Source: Serpula lacrymans var. lacrymans S7.9
Lineage: Eukaryota; Basidiomycota; Agaricomycetes; Boletales; Serpulaceae
Direction: 5' to 3'
DNA: 64,000 nt
Assembly (NCBI RefSeq): GCF_000218685.1
Contig: NW_006763299.1
Location: 1,504,031 to 1,568,030, forward strand
The position numbers and the translations under genes were made by a program. Shown piece by piece: positions 12,540 through 21,797 of the stretch. A model generated the notes under the pieces. That model was not told the origin of the DNA, searched no databases, and worked only from the letters and a program-made list of their open reading frames with translations. The number at the start of each line of letters is the position of its first letter. The first letter of the stretch is position 1.

Positions 12540-14117
12540 TATACGTCTCTCTTGAAATGCGCCCACTCAAGGGTCTCGGCTGAATTGCGGTCTGTTGGGT
12601 CGGCCGGGTCTTCAGGCTATGGTAAAGTAGTAAGAACTCTCTAGGGGATAGAGAGAGAAGCACACCACCGGCATGTAACCAATCAGTACCCCCCCTCCAT
12701 TACCAGAAGCATTCCGTACTTCACGAGGTAGGAATGCTGGCCGAATAATCATTGGGTGCTTTCGCACTCGTTTTGTTACATTCCCCTTGTCGAGCCAGAG
12801 GGAGACCGGGAGAAAGCAGTGTGGGATGTCGTCTTTGGGAAGCTGATCCTGGAAGAACGTAAGTGAAGTACTGTATAATACATAGAAATGCACCTGTATA
12901 TCCCACCATCTATTACCAGTGCTAAACTCATCGTATATTCGAGTCTTGAGAGTGACCCGGCCATTGCGCCTACAAAAGAATTTCTTACACGGATACCAGA
13001 ATATCATGGATGATAAGCTGGCATCCATGATCCAGTCACAATATACTTCCCAGGGATCGCGATACACGAAACTGAAATGAAATGTCTCACCCAAATAAAC
13101 GGCTGAGACATTCCCCTCTCGAAACTGTAATGAAAACATTAGACCAGACTTGAGTTTGAAGTTTTGGCTCACCTGAGGACATAGTTTCCGTGCTTTTTTC
13201 AATGAATGTTCTAGATCGACGTGGCTTTGCAGTGTGATTGCCGTTTCACGTGCCCATCCACCGTGTATACCACGTAACTGTGTGTTGATGATGTCCTTGC
13301 TAAATAATCCTTTTACAGCGGTTTCTGCATACTCAAAGTCTGCACGAGTTCGGAACGGAGCCCATGGTTTGCTGTTGATGCCACGGACATTGAAAGTACT
13401 GTAGGTTGTTGGTGTGTCTAGTGAGATAATGGTTGGTTCCTTGATGCCGCTGTGAGGGTGTGGTATGACTTGAATAAAGCTTGAGGGACGTTCATTGTGC
13501 ACCTCAGAGTCTAAGTCCAGCGAAGATTCCTGGTGCGATGGTTCTGCTTCGTCAATTTGTGCCTGATCTTCTCCATAAGCAGTTTTGTTGAATGTAAAGT
13601 CGGGACTGGACTATGGGAAACAGTGTAGTATTAGTATAAGAAATGGGAAGGCACTCAGTACCGTAGCAACCACATGCATAAACAAACATGGAGATATTAT
13701 TTGCTTACATTTGAGTCTAGTTTGCGCCGTTTTTGAGGCACAGGTAAGTCATCCTGTGGGCGCGATTTATTGACTTGAAAGGATGGAGCTGTTGCAAGCT
13801 CATTATGATGACGTTTGCAGGCTTCCACATGTTTATCAAATCGACGAGAGCTTCGAAAACTGTTGCAGTATTGGCACCAAGGGCCCTGGCAAAGCTTCTT
13901 TGTCCTAGTAGATGAGTGCATGTTGATGGATTTGAGTGAGCTTGAGCTGATTCTACTAATTGCAGTTGATAATGGAGAACAACCATATCTTTGACGGCAT
14001 CCTACGTCATGTTAGATTGTCGGACTTGAAAACTACCTACGCACCATCAACAGTTTTCCTAACTGCGAGTAACTCAAACCCTCAATATTGTCCTTCTTTT
14101 TAAATTCACAGCCTACA

Positions 14118-15778
14118 ATGGAAAAAAACCGTAAAAGAGAACGACGAAGGGTGCCTACAAACAGAGGGAGTGATCAGAGCAGAGACCATGTCCAAGAGAT
14201 GGACTTACATCATGGAGCACAGCCAATGCAAGACTGGGGCAGGGATGATTCGACTTTGAGCGATACTCGAGGACAGAATGCTCAAGTCAGTGAAGACCAT
14301 GCCATGAGACATGAAGCAGACACACCTGAATTACATGGTGATCTGAGTGTCAATCAGACAATGTCCCCACGAATGCTTTATAAGGTACGCTGATGTTAAT
14401 CTGGGAAGATTAGCAAAATATACTGACTCACCTAATGTCAGGTTGCTCGAGAAGCTCAGATAGCGGTCAATTTGGCCAGAGAGGAAACAAGGATTTTGCG
14501 GCGAAAATACGACGATTTGCTGAACGAGACTGAAGACCCTGAAATCTCGAGTCAGCAAGGTCCCCCCAAAAAGCAAGAGCTTATGGACGTCGGCAGTGAG
14601 CTACAAAGAAAAATCAAACATACCAAGCAGCTGGGGCAAAAGTTCCTTGTGACGTCCATGCTATGGATACATGACCCAGTAAATACATTCAAGACAACTC
14701 GTGACGATCAATATAGTCCACTGGGCCGGTTTGAAAACATTGAGCAAAAGATACAAGGTCAGATTAGTGAGATATACGCAAACACACCTCGTGAACTTGT
14801 TGGGATGATTGGGCAGGATTGGTTCGTATCTGCTGTGAGTAGAGTCTTTTCATTCCTACCACGCCTCCTTGAACTGAGCGTATGAAAATGAGTTCCGCGA
14901 CGGGATGCAGGCCCAGCGGTCAAATGGTGCAAGCCGTCTTTGTGCATGCGGCAACACTATCTTTGATTGTTCAGCGGCCGATTTGAAGACATCTGAGGCG
15001 AGGCGAAATAAATTTCTCAATAAAATTGGGTGGAGGATGAACAGCAAAGGACACTCAGCTTTCAGCCTATGGAACGTTGAGGTCCTCCATGCTGATTATT
15101 CTGGGAAGTTCGACGTGAATAAAGTCTTCCTTAACCCGCTCTTGAAAGTGGTAAGTGTCTTCCTGTCAAAATCAGATTTATTGTAGCTGAGAAACTCCAA
15201 GGTCCTATCCTGTGTCATTCGAGGACCCGGCTCAATTGTGGCGATGAAAAAGGGGATGCCTTATGAGGGCGCGTGAAGTACCGAAACTCTGGACGTTAAA
15301 TGGGGCCTCCAGCACACCACACCAGGCATGGTTGCATGCGCCGCTATTTTGGTAAGTAAAATGCCTAACCCAACACTAATTATTACTGAATTTCCCTTAG
15401 GCACAATGGGTGCTCTCCCCTGATAGTATCCTGAAAGAGAGGGGAGCTCAGTCCGGCATTAATTGGCATGAAGATTTCGACAATTACCTTGAATATCTCG
15501 AAATTGGGCTGGGAAAAAGGAAAGGGAGTGTACTCACTATCTTCCGCGAGTGGGACAGAATACTTTTCCCACATACCACAAGTGGCCTCGGAGGTCCACT
15601 GAACGACGAAGACAGGGAGGAGGCAATGAAAGAAGCGATGGATGCATTGAATCAAGACGTTGAAGAGCTGCCGCCTAGTGATCAAGAACATGATGATGAT
15701 GGTGGCGTGATAAGGGAGGGGAACGATCTAGGTCCAGGCGAATCAGATAACGGCCTCGAATCAGAAGGGGAAGCCTGA
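14118..15778 (+). CDS. Transposon companion gene A (unknown function)
   Basis: This gene is transcribed divergently from the transposase, from the start at 14118 (MEKNRKRERRR). A basic, acidic and Gln-rich N-terminus leads into a predicted coiled coil (AREAQIAVNLAREETRILRR, LLNETEDPE, QRKIKHTKQLGQ). A conserved-looking middle follows: FLVTSMLWIHDP, NTPRELVGMIGQDWF, GASRLCACGNTIF and KVFLNPLLK. After an intron at about 15353-15400 come VKWGLQHTTPGMVACAAILA, QWVLSPDS and YLEYLEIGLGKRKGSVLTIF, ending in an acidic tail. I recognise this layout (coiled coil, then KWG...TPG...LSPD) as a recurrent Agaricomycete family of uncharacterised proteins, often in transposon-rich DNA. No known domain can be named. 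The 15140-15300 part is only partly joined. Confidence 0.7.
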
Positions 15779-15797
15779 GACCAAGAACCAAAGTATG

Positions 15798-16410
15798 ATT
15801 GGTAAGTGATGTCAATGGTAATTCTCTGTCGGGTCTATGTTGCTCACCAATTTGTCTAGGGAGAGCTCAGTCGTGGGGTGAATGATACTGAACCCGTCAG
15901 AAGAGCCATTAGTCCACAGTTAACTTAGCCTGGAAGCTCGCTCCCCCCCGTCCTCCTGTAATTATGCAATATCTATGTGAATCATTTCTGTGTGCACATG
16001 ATCAGGCTGACGACAATAAGAATGATAAGAATAGACCAGTGCCCAGAACGAAGTAATTGACTTTTGAGCAGCCTATGCTTATCACAACAAGAAGCTTAAC
16101 TTTCATCGATCTGAATCTGGACTCTGGTCATGCGGCACAAGCATGTATGGATCAAATGGGTAAGTGACGACAACTATTCTCTGTCGGATCTACGTTGCTC
16201 AGCAATTCGTCTAGGAGAGCTCAATCATGGGGAAGATGATACTGAACCCGTCAGAAGAGTCCTGAGGCATTGTAATTCAGACCAACTCCCGGGTCCCTAT
16301 TGTCATTGACAATGTAATTAGACAATATCAGTATATTATTTAAATTATTTCTGTCCACATGCTCAGCTCCGATGGGAATGATAAGAATAGACAACTGTAA
16401 CCCAGACCCA
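15798..16410 (+). repeat. Internal direct duplication, offset about 355 bases
   Basis: Two copies, about 15798-16050 and 16153-16410, share blocks such as TTCTCTGTCGG, GAGAGCTCA, GATACTGAACCCGTCAGAAG and GAATGATAAGAATAGAC in the same order. The first copy directly follows the stop codon of companion gene A. Each copy has a GTAAGTGA...CTAG segment that looks like an intron, so part of the 3' end or untranslated region of gene A may have been duplicated. Confidence 0.8.
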
Positions 16411-16568
16411 ATCTAACTTAGCAACAGAGTTTTTGATCTTTCAATACATGTTGTCGTTGAATGTTGATTCAGAGTGATATAATTCACACTAAATCCCAGG
16501 TTCAAATAAAACTCGGTAGGATTTCTGATAGTATTCATACATTGACAGACAAGGACAGTATACATTCT

Positions 16569-17575
16569 CTACTTATTCAGGCACTCACGGAAAATATTTT
16601 CCAGGGCCGAAGTCTGACCATCGATTGCACAAGTTACTCCTTTCAAAGCCTCGCTGATGTCTTGTGCCCGGTTCTCAATTCTATCCAACCTTTCACTGAT
16701 GCCGGGGCTTCCAGTGCCCTGGCGCATCTTCTGTGTTGTTTTGCTAGGTGTTATCTCCAATTGAGAGATAACAAAACGGCGGGCCTTGCGAGGTGTGATG
16801 GGAACAGGGACAACTTCATTAGACGGTAAGTCCACTTGAGCTGATGCGTCTTGTTTGGTAGGCTAATTAAATTACAAATAATTAGCAAAATCAAGGAGAT
16901 ATTTACAGCCAGTACATACCTCAACATTTTTGTCCCCTATCTCTCCGACTTGACGTTTTTTCACAATCCTTGGTTGCAACCCTTTTGAATGATGAAGGGT
17001 AAACTAGTATTAACAGTGTTCATAAGTCAGTCAGTGCTATGTGCGATCCAAAAATGAGGCACACTCACAATGATCTCTTCGTCACTGGGATTGGGAAACG
17101 GCTTATCCGGTGATGACTTTTTGGTGAGTCCTGAACTCGGAACAAGCCAAGGATATTGACTGCCGTGGTCTTCAATAGGATGTGATTGCAGGTCATACTC
17201 GGACTCTGGGCTCTGACTTTTACTGTCAGGATCTTTCCAAGATTTTCTGACACTTTCATCCTCGGGCTGGTATGAACTGTGTTGACCCCCAACTTCTGCT
17301 CTATCGCTGACTATAACATCTGGCTCAGGCTCTTTTTTGATGCTAATCCCCCCACCCTGACTTGCTTCATCCTCCAACTCAGCATGTGCCTTGCTATTAC
17401 CAAGGATGACCGAGGCAGCGTTGTTTCGTGAAGAAGAACGAGAGCTATAGTAATTGCGGTGGTAAGTCCGACTTGGAGGGTTTTTCTGAGAGCCCTGATT
17501 GCCGCCGCCTGGGGCTGGCACAGGGCTTTCTGACTCCGTGTCGCTGATAACAATGACTGAGTTTTCTCTTTTCAT
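16569..17575 (-). CDS. Transposon companion gene B (unknown function)
   Basis: Three exons on the minus strand can be joined in phase: 17575 to about 17069, about 17003-16921 and about 16862-16569. The start at 17575 gives MKRENSVIVISDTESESP, which resembles a SUMO-interacting motif (hydrophobic VIVI next to acidic and Ser residues). A Ser/Arg/Asp-rich disordered middle follows (PPSRTYHRNYYSSRSSS). The C-terminal exon has PITPRKARRFVISQLEIT, then a coiled-coil-like end (ISERLDRIENRAQDISEAL) and stops at 16569. It lies convergent to companion gene A. I recognise no catalytic domain. A DNA- or protein-binding accessory role is possible, but that is inference. Confidence 0.6.
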
Positions 17576-18379
17576 CTTGTAGGTAGGAGTCGACGAGAAA
17601 TGTGGATACAGTGAGTTTCGGCAATAAATTAGATTCAAGTATGCTCTAGTAATGTGACGTCGATTAATCCACACGCCACTACATTGCATTTATAAAGGTC
17701 CGTTGTTGCCATCGTGTTGCTGTATTATCTCCATCTCCTCCTCAGTCAACTACAGAACTCATTGAGAAGACTCTACCACATCAATGAATACCACTCCAAG
17801 TCCCAGCCATCCAACCCTTCTTGTACTCAATGCAGTGAGTAATATCAATCATCAATACTGTAGACATTTGGATTTGATTTCACACATTTCAATTGACAGG
17901 ATCTTGCTTGTAGTGTCGTTTGGTCATCAACAACTGGGGCTGCCTTCGCGCTTGTGGTATCAATATTATTATGGTAAGCATTTTGTTTCTCTTTTCATTA
18001 CCTCACATTCACATGCCTCGATTTCCAGATTTCTGTCAGGACCAGAACTCACGAGGAACAAGTCATTTTTGACGACAATTGTCACAAATTGATTTTTGTT
18101 TTAACTAAGTGCTTCTACATTTTTGCTGTTACCTTACAGTTGTAGTTGTATACTTGTAGTGTCCTCCTGATTGATAAATATAACCTGACTTTTTTACTTA
18201 ATTTCCATGCCTTTCGTTTGTGTGATTTGGGGATATCCGAGTCAGCCAAACTGTAAAGATACTAATGATGGCACTTCAGTCATGATCAAGATAATATTAG
18301 CCATGATCCGGCTGAGATGAATTATCAGCACTAACAAGGAAACTGCTAGACCAAGCCTGTCTGGCCTGTTGCTATCTGC
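17576..18379. other. Right non-coding arm of the transposon
   Basis: Between companion gene B and the minisatellite I see only short open frames (for example 17784-18092) with no recognised content. The first 200 bases should include the promoter of gene B. Confidence 0.4.
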
Positions 18380-18460
18380 CTGGTTGTGCTGGTCGCGCTG
18401 GTCATACTGGTCACGCTGGTTGCACTGGTTGCGCTGATTGGACTGGTTTGAGTGGTCTGT
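18380..18460 (+). repeat. 9-base minisatellite, about nine units
   Basis: Nine tandem units of consensus CTGGTYNNN run from 18380 to 18460; the last units are degenerate. The unit length is a multiple of three, and the minus strand reads as a run of Asn/Asp/Arg-Gln codons, but no gene model includes it. It lies about 370 bases inside the right end of the transposon. Confidence 0.85.
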
Positions 18461-18785
18461 CGCACATGTCATATATGGTCTCATAAATGAGACTAGGTAT
18501 CTAATGATGGTTGATCTTACTAGGGCGTAATTTCGATCATGACTTACAAGGCATTGTTGCAACGTTTTGATTCTTTTAAGGCTACCTAAAATCTAACGAC
18601 CTGAAGTGGCCATTCTAGACCTTGTATGGGAAAATGGATTTTTCCGACAAAAGTCACGCACATGGAAGGAACTCGCTCAATAATTCAGGTGCTAGGAAAG
18701 TTGGAGTAAGTAGTAAGAATATATAGAACTGCTATGGGTTGAGTTGTTGAGGAAAAATGACAGTGGAACATATGTTTTCAGAAAT

Positions 18786-18827
18786 GTCCAAATAGCCCCC
18801 CCCATCCGAACTGACGGTTAACGACAG
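18786..18827 (-). repeat. Right terminal inverted repeat of the Plavaka element (core)
   Basis: This is the inverted partner of 9280-9317, ending GGTTAACGACAG and followed by TA at 18828-18829. It has eight C where the left end has four G. A further inverted match (ATGGATTTTTCCGAC at about 18634-18648) pairs with the block near 9439-9453. Confidence 0.9.
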
Positions 18828-18855
18828 TACACCACGGGCATGGAAGGGTTCCAGC

Positions 18856-19241
18856 TGTTACGATAACACAATTTCCGGACATCTCCTGTCCTTTTATTCT
18901 CCGCTTTAACTTTATACTTTAAGTGCCACGCGGCATTTCCCTTTCTCGCGCCGCGTTGCCTTTCTTTTACTTTTAGACTTAAACTCTCTCACGCAGTGGA
19001 GCTGGCCATACGGGCTAGACCCTATGACATCATCAGCCACTGCCTTCATCAACTGTATAGTACACATGTACAAACAACCTGTAGTAGTATATATACCCCA
19101 ATAGATCCAGGAGACTCCTCAGCGAGTCCTCCTGTTGTATACCAACAAACTCTCTGCAGCTTAAGGGGTAACCACTCCCTCTACATCTTCCTTATAGTGT
19201 GTTCTTGTGTGCGCCAGAGTAACTAACTCTTGGTTGTTACA
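18856..19241 (+). mobile_element. Solo LTR (386 bases) immediately upstream of VPS28
   Basis: It starts TGTTAC at 18856 and ends GTTACA at 19241, and is flanked by a perfect 5-base target duplication, CCAGC at 18851-18855 and 19242-19246. It differs in length and sequence from the LTR at 11844. A TATATATA stretch at about 19087-19095 could be its promoter. There are no internal retroelement genes. It ends 58 bases before the VPS28 start codon and begins 28 bases after the Plavaka element, so VPS28 transcription may now start within the LTR. The orientation is inferred from the TATA box only. Confidence 0.88.
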
Positions 19242-19299
19242 CCAGCCAAGCCGGGAGAGGTGTGATTCACACACAAACATCATAATTTCAGCCACCTCA

Positions 19300-20227
19300 A
19301 TGGCCTTCATGTCCACCCTGTCACTCGACGAAGAAGTCCGGCTTTACACTAATAACTCAGAACGCGAAAAATACAATCTCTTAGGGACACTATATGGTAT
19401 CGTGGTAGCGCTCGACTATCTGGAACGAGCGTATGTCCGTGACTCTATAACTGCCGCTGAGTATGCTGTCTGTTACCTCGATGGTTTTGTGCTAAGGGAT
19501 ACCGTTAAGAGATATTCTCCAGCATGCACGCGTCTGTTATCACAGTACATGACGATGTTAAAGCTCGTCAAAGATGAAGTTCCCTCCATAGACGAATTCA
19601 TGAGTCGCTATCGAGTAAGCCCCTTGCCAGCTTCGTCCGCAAATACAAATCATATAAAATTAACTGGTGAAGATGGACAATCCTGCGGCTTTGCACAGAA
19701 TTAAAGTTGGAGTTCCTGCAACAGTCGAGCACTCGAGTGAAGCAGGACCGGAAACAGGGAAATGGATCGCTGAAACAACCCAGGTATGCCTTTTGACCGT
19801 CCCAGTCTACTAATTTCCCTGATTTTCTGCTTGCATAGAACTTTATTACCTTCATGGATGCTCTCAAGTTACGCCTACGAGCCAAAGATCAACTGCATCC
19901 AATACTGCAGGAACTCGTAACAGGATATGCTCGATTTAAAGGGAGTAAGGACTGGGAAGGCAGAAGTAGGATGGTTGGATGGTAATCAAAGTCTCTATCA
20001 CGAATCAACATCAAAGTCTAAAGTTGCTGTTGTACAGGCTTATCACTCTCAATGGTATGAAAGCATCTGAAGAGATCACGGAAGAGCAATCTCGTCAAGT
20101 AATCCAACTTTCCTATCCTGTGCTGGTCGAGTAGCTAACAGCGTCTACACAGCTGCTATTCGACGTCGACCACGCATATGCTGAATTTTTCCGCAGTCTT
20201 AGTGGTGGAAAGGATCCTGGAGCCTGA
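19300..20227 (+). CDS. VPS28: ESCRT-I subunit VPS28
   Basis: VPS28 is a core subunit of ESCRT-I, which sorts ubiquitinated membrane proteins into multivesicular endosomes. Five exons (19300-19614, 19673-19783, 19839-19981, 20038-20098, 20153-20227) give exactly 234 residues, close to the family's usual 220-240. The N-terminal coiled coil that packs against VPS23/VPS37 shows EEVRLYTNNSEREKYN, DYLERAYV and PSIDEFMSRYR. The C-terminal four-helix domain that binds ESCRT-II shows NFITFMDALKLRLRAKDQLH, KDWEGRSRMVGWLITLN and LLFDVDHAYAEFFRSL. The start at 19300 is preferred over Met codons upstream because those lie in the LTR; the second Met three codons on is an alternative. The promoter has been displaced by the LTR and the Plavaka transposon. 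Confidence 0.97.
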
Positions 20228-20516
20228 GGTTCTTGTAATCGATGCTATTATCCTGCATAATATCACTCGCATTAGATGTAGCACAATGTTTCTGTATTGT
20301 TAAAATATATTGGAAGGCGGTGTATTGTGAGTGTACAAAACCTAACCTTACTGAGTCGAATACTACCTGCGGAGTCTCGCTTGTTTACCACAGCCCGTAG
20401 TTGCTGCGCTCAGGCTTATTGCTGTACCATTTGTCGTCTTTTATTCTGTTCTCTGTGTGTCTCTGCTACCAGTTTTCCTGTTTCTATAGTTTTATGAACT
20501 TCTATTTCGCCTTGCG

Positions 20517-21797
20517 ATGTCTACCATGAAATCTTCCTCCAATCCATTCCTCTCTCCACCCATTTCCACCAATCCCACTGGTGCTTCAGGGTTTTCAGCT
20601 TCTATGGAAGGACCCTCTAGTTCTTCTGGACAGCCCCCCGTCCAACGTACTCCAGAGCCAGAGCCAAGGTCGCGGTCGGATTCGTTAGGAATCGAGGAAG
20701 ACATGCCACCAGCCTATACCCCTTCCGCTGATATACATCAGGGCGAGTCAACCGTTGACGTTGGCCCGCGAAGACCATTCCAGCCACCCCCACAGCATCC
20801 ACAGCAAAACCCGAATCAGCACATCGCTCTCCAAGGGACTGGCTGGTCCCAGCCCCAACAATCCTTCCAACAGCCCCCTCCCACAATCTCTTACGCTCCC
20901 CCTCCGACTGCCTCCCGCTTTTCGGGTCATGCAAGTTATCATCAAAGGAATATCAGCCTAGGATCTCGTCGTCAAGGTGGTCTCCTATCGAGAGCCCTTA
21001 CGGAGATTGTTCGAGACGTAGTTGACGTGATATCTGGTGTACCTGAAAATCGACCATATCAGCAACAACAGGGATACGTCCCTGCCAATGCTTATGCAAC
21101 ACCTTATCCTCCATCTACTGCTCACAGAAGTTCTTCTTCAAGAGACCTTTCTACCCGGAGACCGCAGCCTGCCAGTAACGTCCCAGACGATGGGACTCCT
21201 ACAACGACCCCTGTACCTGGTCATCCACTCCTGCGGGACGGAATGTTATTGGTGTACACACATGGATATATTTGCGTAAAGTGTCAGTATCATTTATCTG
21301 TGCTCTTAATAAATCGCTCACCTGAATTTACACGTGTAGGTCGTAACACCGGTTATAAAAATTATGATCCTTCACACCCTTGCCGGAAATGTTGGGATAA
21401 ATTTGGCAAATCTTATACGGGTGCCTTGACCTACACCCCATGGTCCAATAATCCATCATCTACTAGCACCAGTCGCAATTCGTTTCAGCGTCCTCTCCCA
21501 TCATTTACCCCGCCTCACATGTCTACTTCATCTTCTCGCAGTGTATCTTCTGCATATCCTCCACCGCAGAATGACCATCATCAACAATCATATAATCAAC
21601 AGCAGCAGCAATATTATGCTTATAACCCCGTAGCGGGCTTACATCCGCCCCCTGGTGCTATCACTGTCAAACCGGGAGATCCCCGTCTTGGAGGGTGTAT
21701 TTGTTGGAGATGTGGCGGTTTGGGAAGTTTATCTGTTTTGATAATCGACGTACGCCCCTGTCCTGTTTGTGCCGGCACCGGTAGAGTGCCCCAGTAG
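20517..21797 (+). CDS. HUA1: HUA1-like Pro-rich protein with DnaJ-type zinc-finger C-terminus
   Basis: The protein is Ser/Pro/Gln-rich and mostly disordered (NPFLSPPIS, SQPQQSFQQPPP, YNQQQQQYYAY). A PPAY-type motif (DMPPAYTPS) could bind WW-domain ubiquitin ligases. The end has two conserved cysteine-pair blocks: CVKCRNTGYKNYDPSHPCRK, and after a linker GDPRLGGCICWRCGGLGSLS, then CPVCAGTGRVPQ. This matches yeast Hua1, a cytoplasmic protein with a J-protein-like zinc finger linked to actin-patch/endocytic ubiquitin machinery. One open frame covers the locus, but 21283-21339 is almost certainly a 57-base intron: it begins GTCAGTAT, ends GTGTAG and is in frame without a stop. Removing it restores CVKCRNTGYK and gives 407 residues. 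The family call is good; the function is by analogy. Confidence 0.75.
   Translation: MSTMKSSSNPFLSPPISTNPTGASGFSASMEGPSSSSGQPPVQRTPEPEPRSRSDSLGIEEDMPPAYTPSADIHQGESTVDVGPRRPFQPPPQHPQQNPNQHIALQGTGWSQPQQSFQQPPPTISYAPPPTASRFSGHASYHQRNISLGSRRQGGLLSRALTEIVRDVVDVISGVPENRPYQQQQGYVPANAYATPYPPSTAHRSSSSRDLSTRRPQPASNVPDDGTPTTTPVPGHPLLRDGMLLVYTHGYICVKCQYHLSVLLINRSPEFTRVGRNTGYKNYDPSHPCRKCWDKFGKSYTGALTYTPWSNNPSSTSTSRNSFQRPLPSFTPPHMSTSSSRSVSSAYPPPQNDHHQQSYNQQQQQYYAYNPVAGLHPPPGAITVKPGDPRLGGCICWRCGGLGSLSVLIIDVRPCPVCAGTGRVPQ

Larger units (their letters stand above)
9831..13921 (-). pseudogene. Plavaka transposase, interrupted by a solo LTR
   Basis: This is the transposase of the element, spread over about ten exons. 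The N-terminus (13921) carries a CxxC...H...C/H zinc-finger-like motif (WCQYCNSFRSSRRFDKHVEA). Family blocks follow in the expected order: KPWAPFRTRADFEYAETAVK, VYLGETFHFSFVYRDPW, RNASGNGGGVLIGYMPVV and LEWAHFKRDVY. After the LTR come HQVLGIVFKTLQRPARHGEA, SLDGEESCAVTATRAALANY, CPKCLVHHNELHN, LHSDDLGKWGKHLWPLLL and ATDNYETRVGEGIHQEVRQ. The C-terminus has RGAHMITAFG and FYLNDTVDGDMFLR and stops at 9831. The only clear lesion is the LTR at 11844-12539, which splits a codon inside FKRDVY/HQVLG. Deleting the LTR and one TATAC restores that local frame, so the insertion hit an otherwise well-kept gene. The pseudogene call rests on the LTR. Confidence 0.9.
9280..18827. mobile_element. Plavaka-type DNA transposon, complete with terminal inverted repeats (about 9.55 kb)
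   Basis: The boundaries come from an inverted repeat at the two ends: 9280 reads inward CTGTCGTTAACCGTCAG, and the reverse complement of the sequence ending at 18827 reads the same 17 bases. TA follows outside both ends (9278-9279 and 18828-18829), consistent with a short TA target duplication. A second matching inverted block (GTCGGAAAAATCCA) lies about 160-190 bases inside each end, so the repeat may reach about 190 bases with a diverged middle. Inside are the transposase (minus), one plus-strand companion gene, one minus-strand companion gene, an internal direct duplication and a minisatellite. Plavaka is a known superfamily of eukaryotic DNA transposons expanded in Agaricomycetes. A solo LTR interrupts the transposase, so this copy is probably not autonomous now. 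Confidence 0.88.

Noticed and set aside
14088..14117. Upstream Met (14088) as start of companion gene A
   Set aside because: The first residues (SFFLNSQPT) look like leader sequence; the Met at 14118 opens the basic N-terminus seen in such proteins.
18242..18562. Minus-strand protein with NQ/DQ-rich repeat
   Set aside because: The repetitive part is just the 9-base minisatellite read in frame; no conserved flanks.
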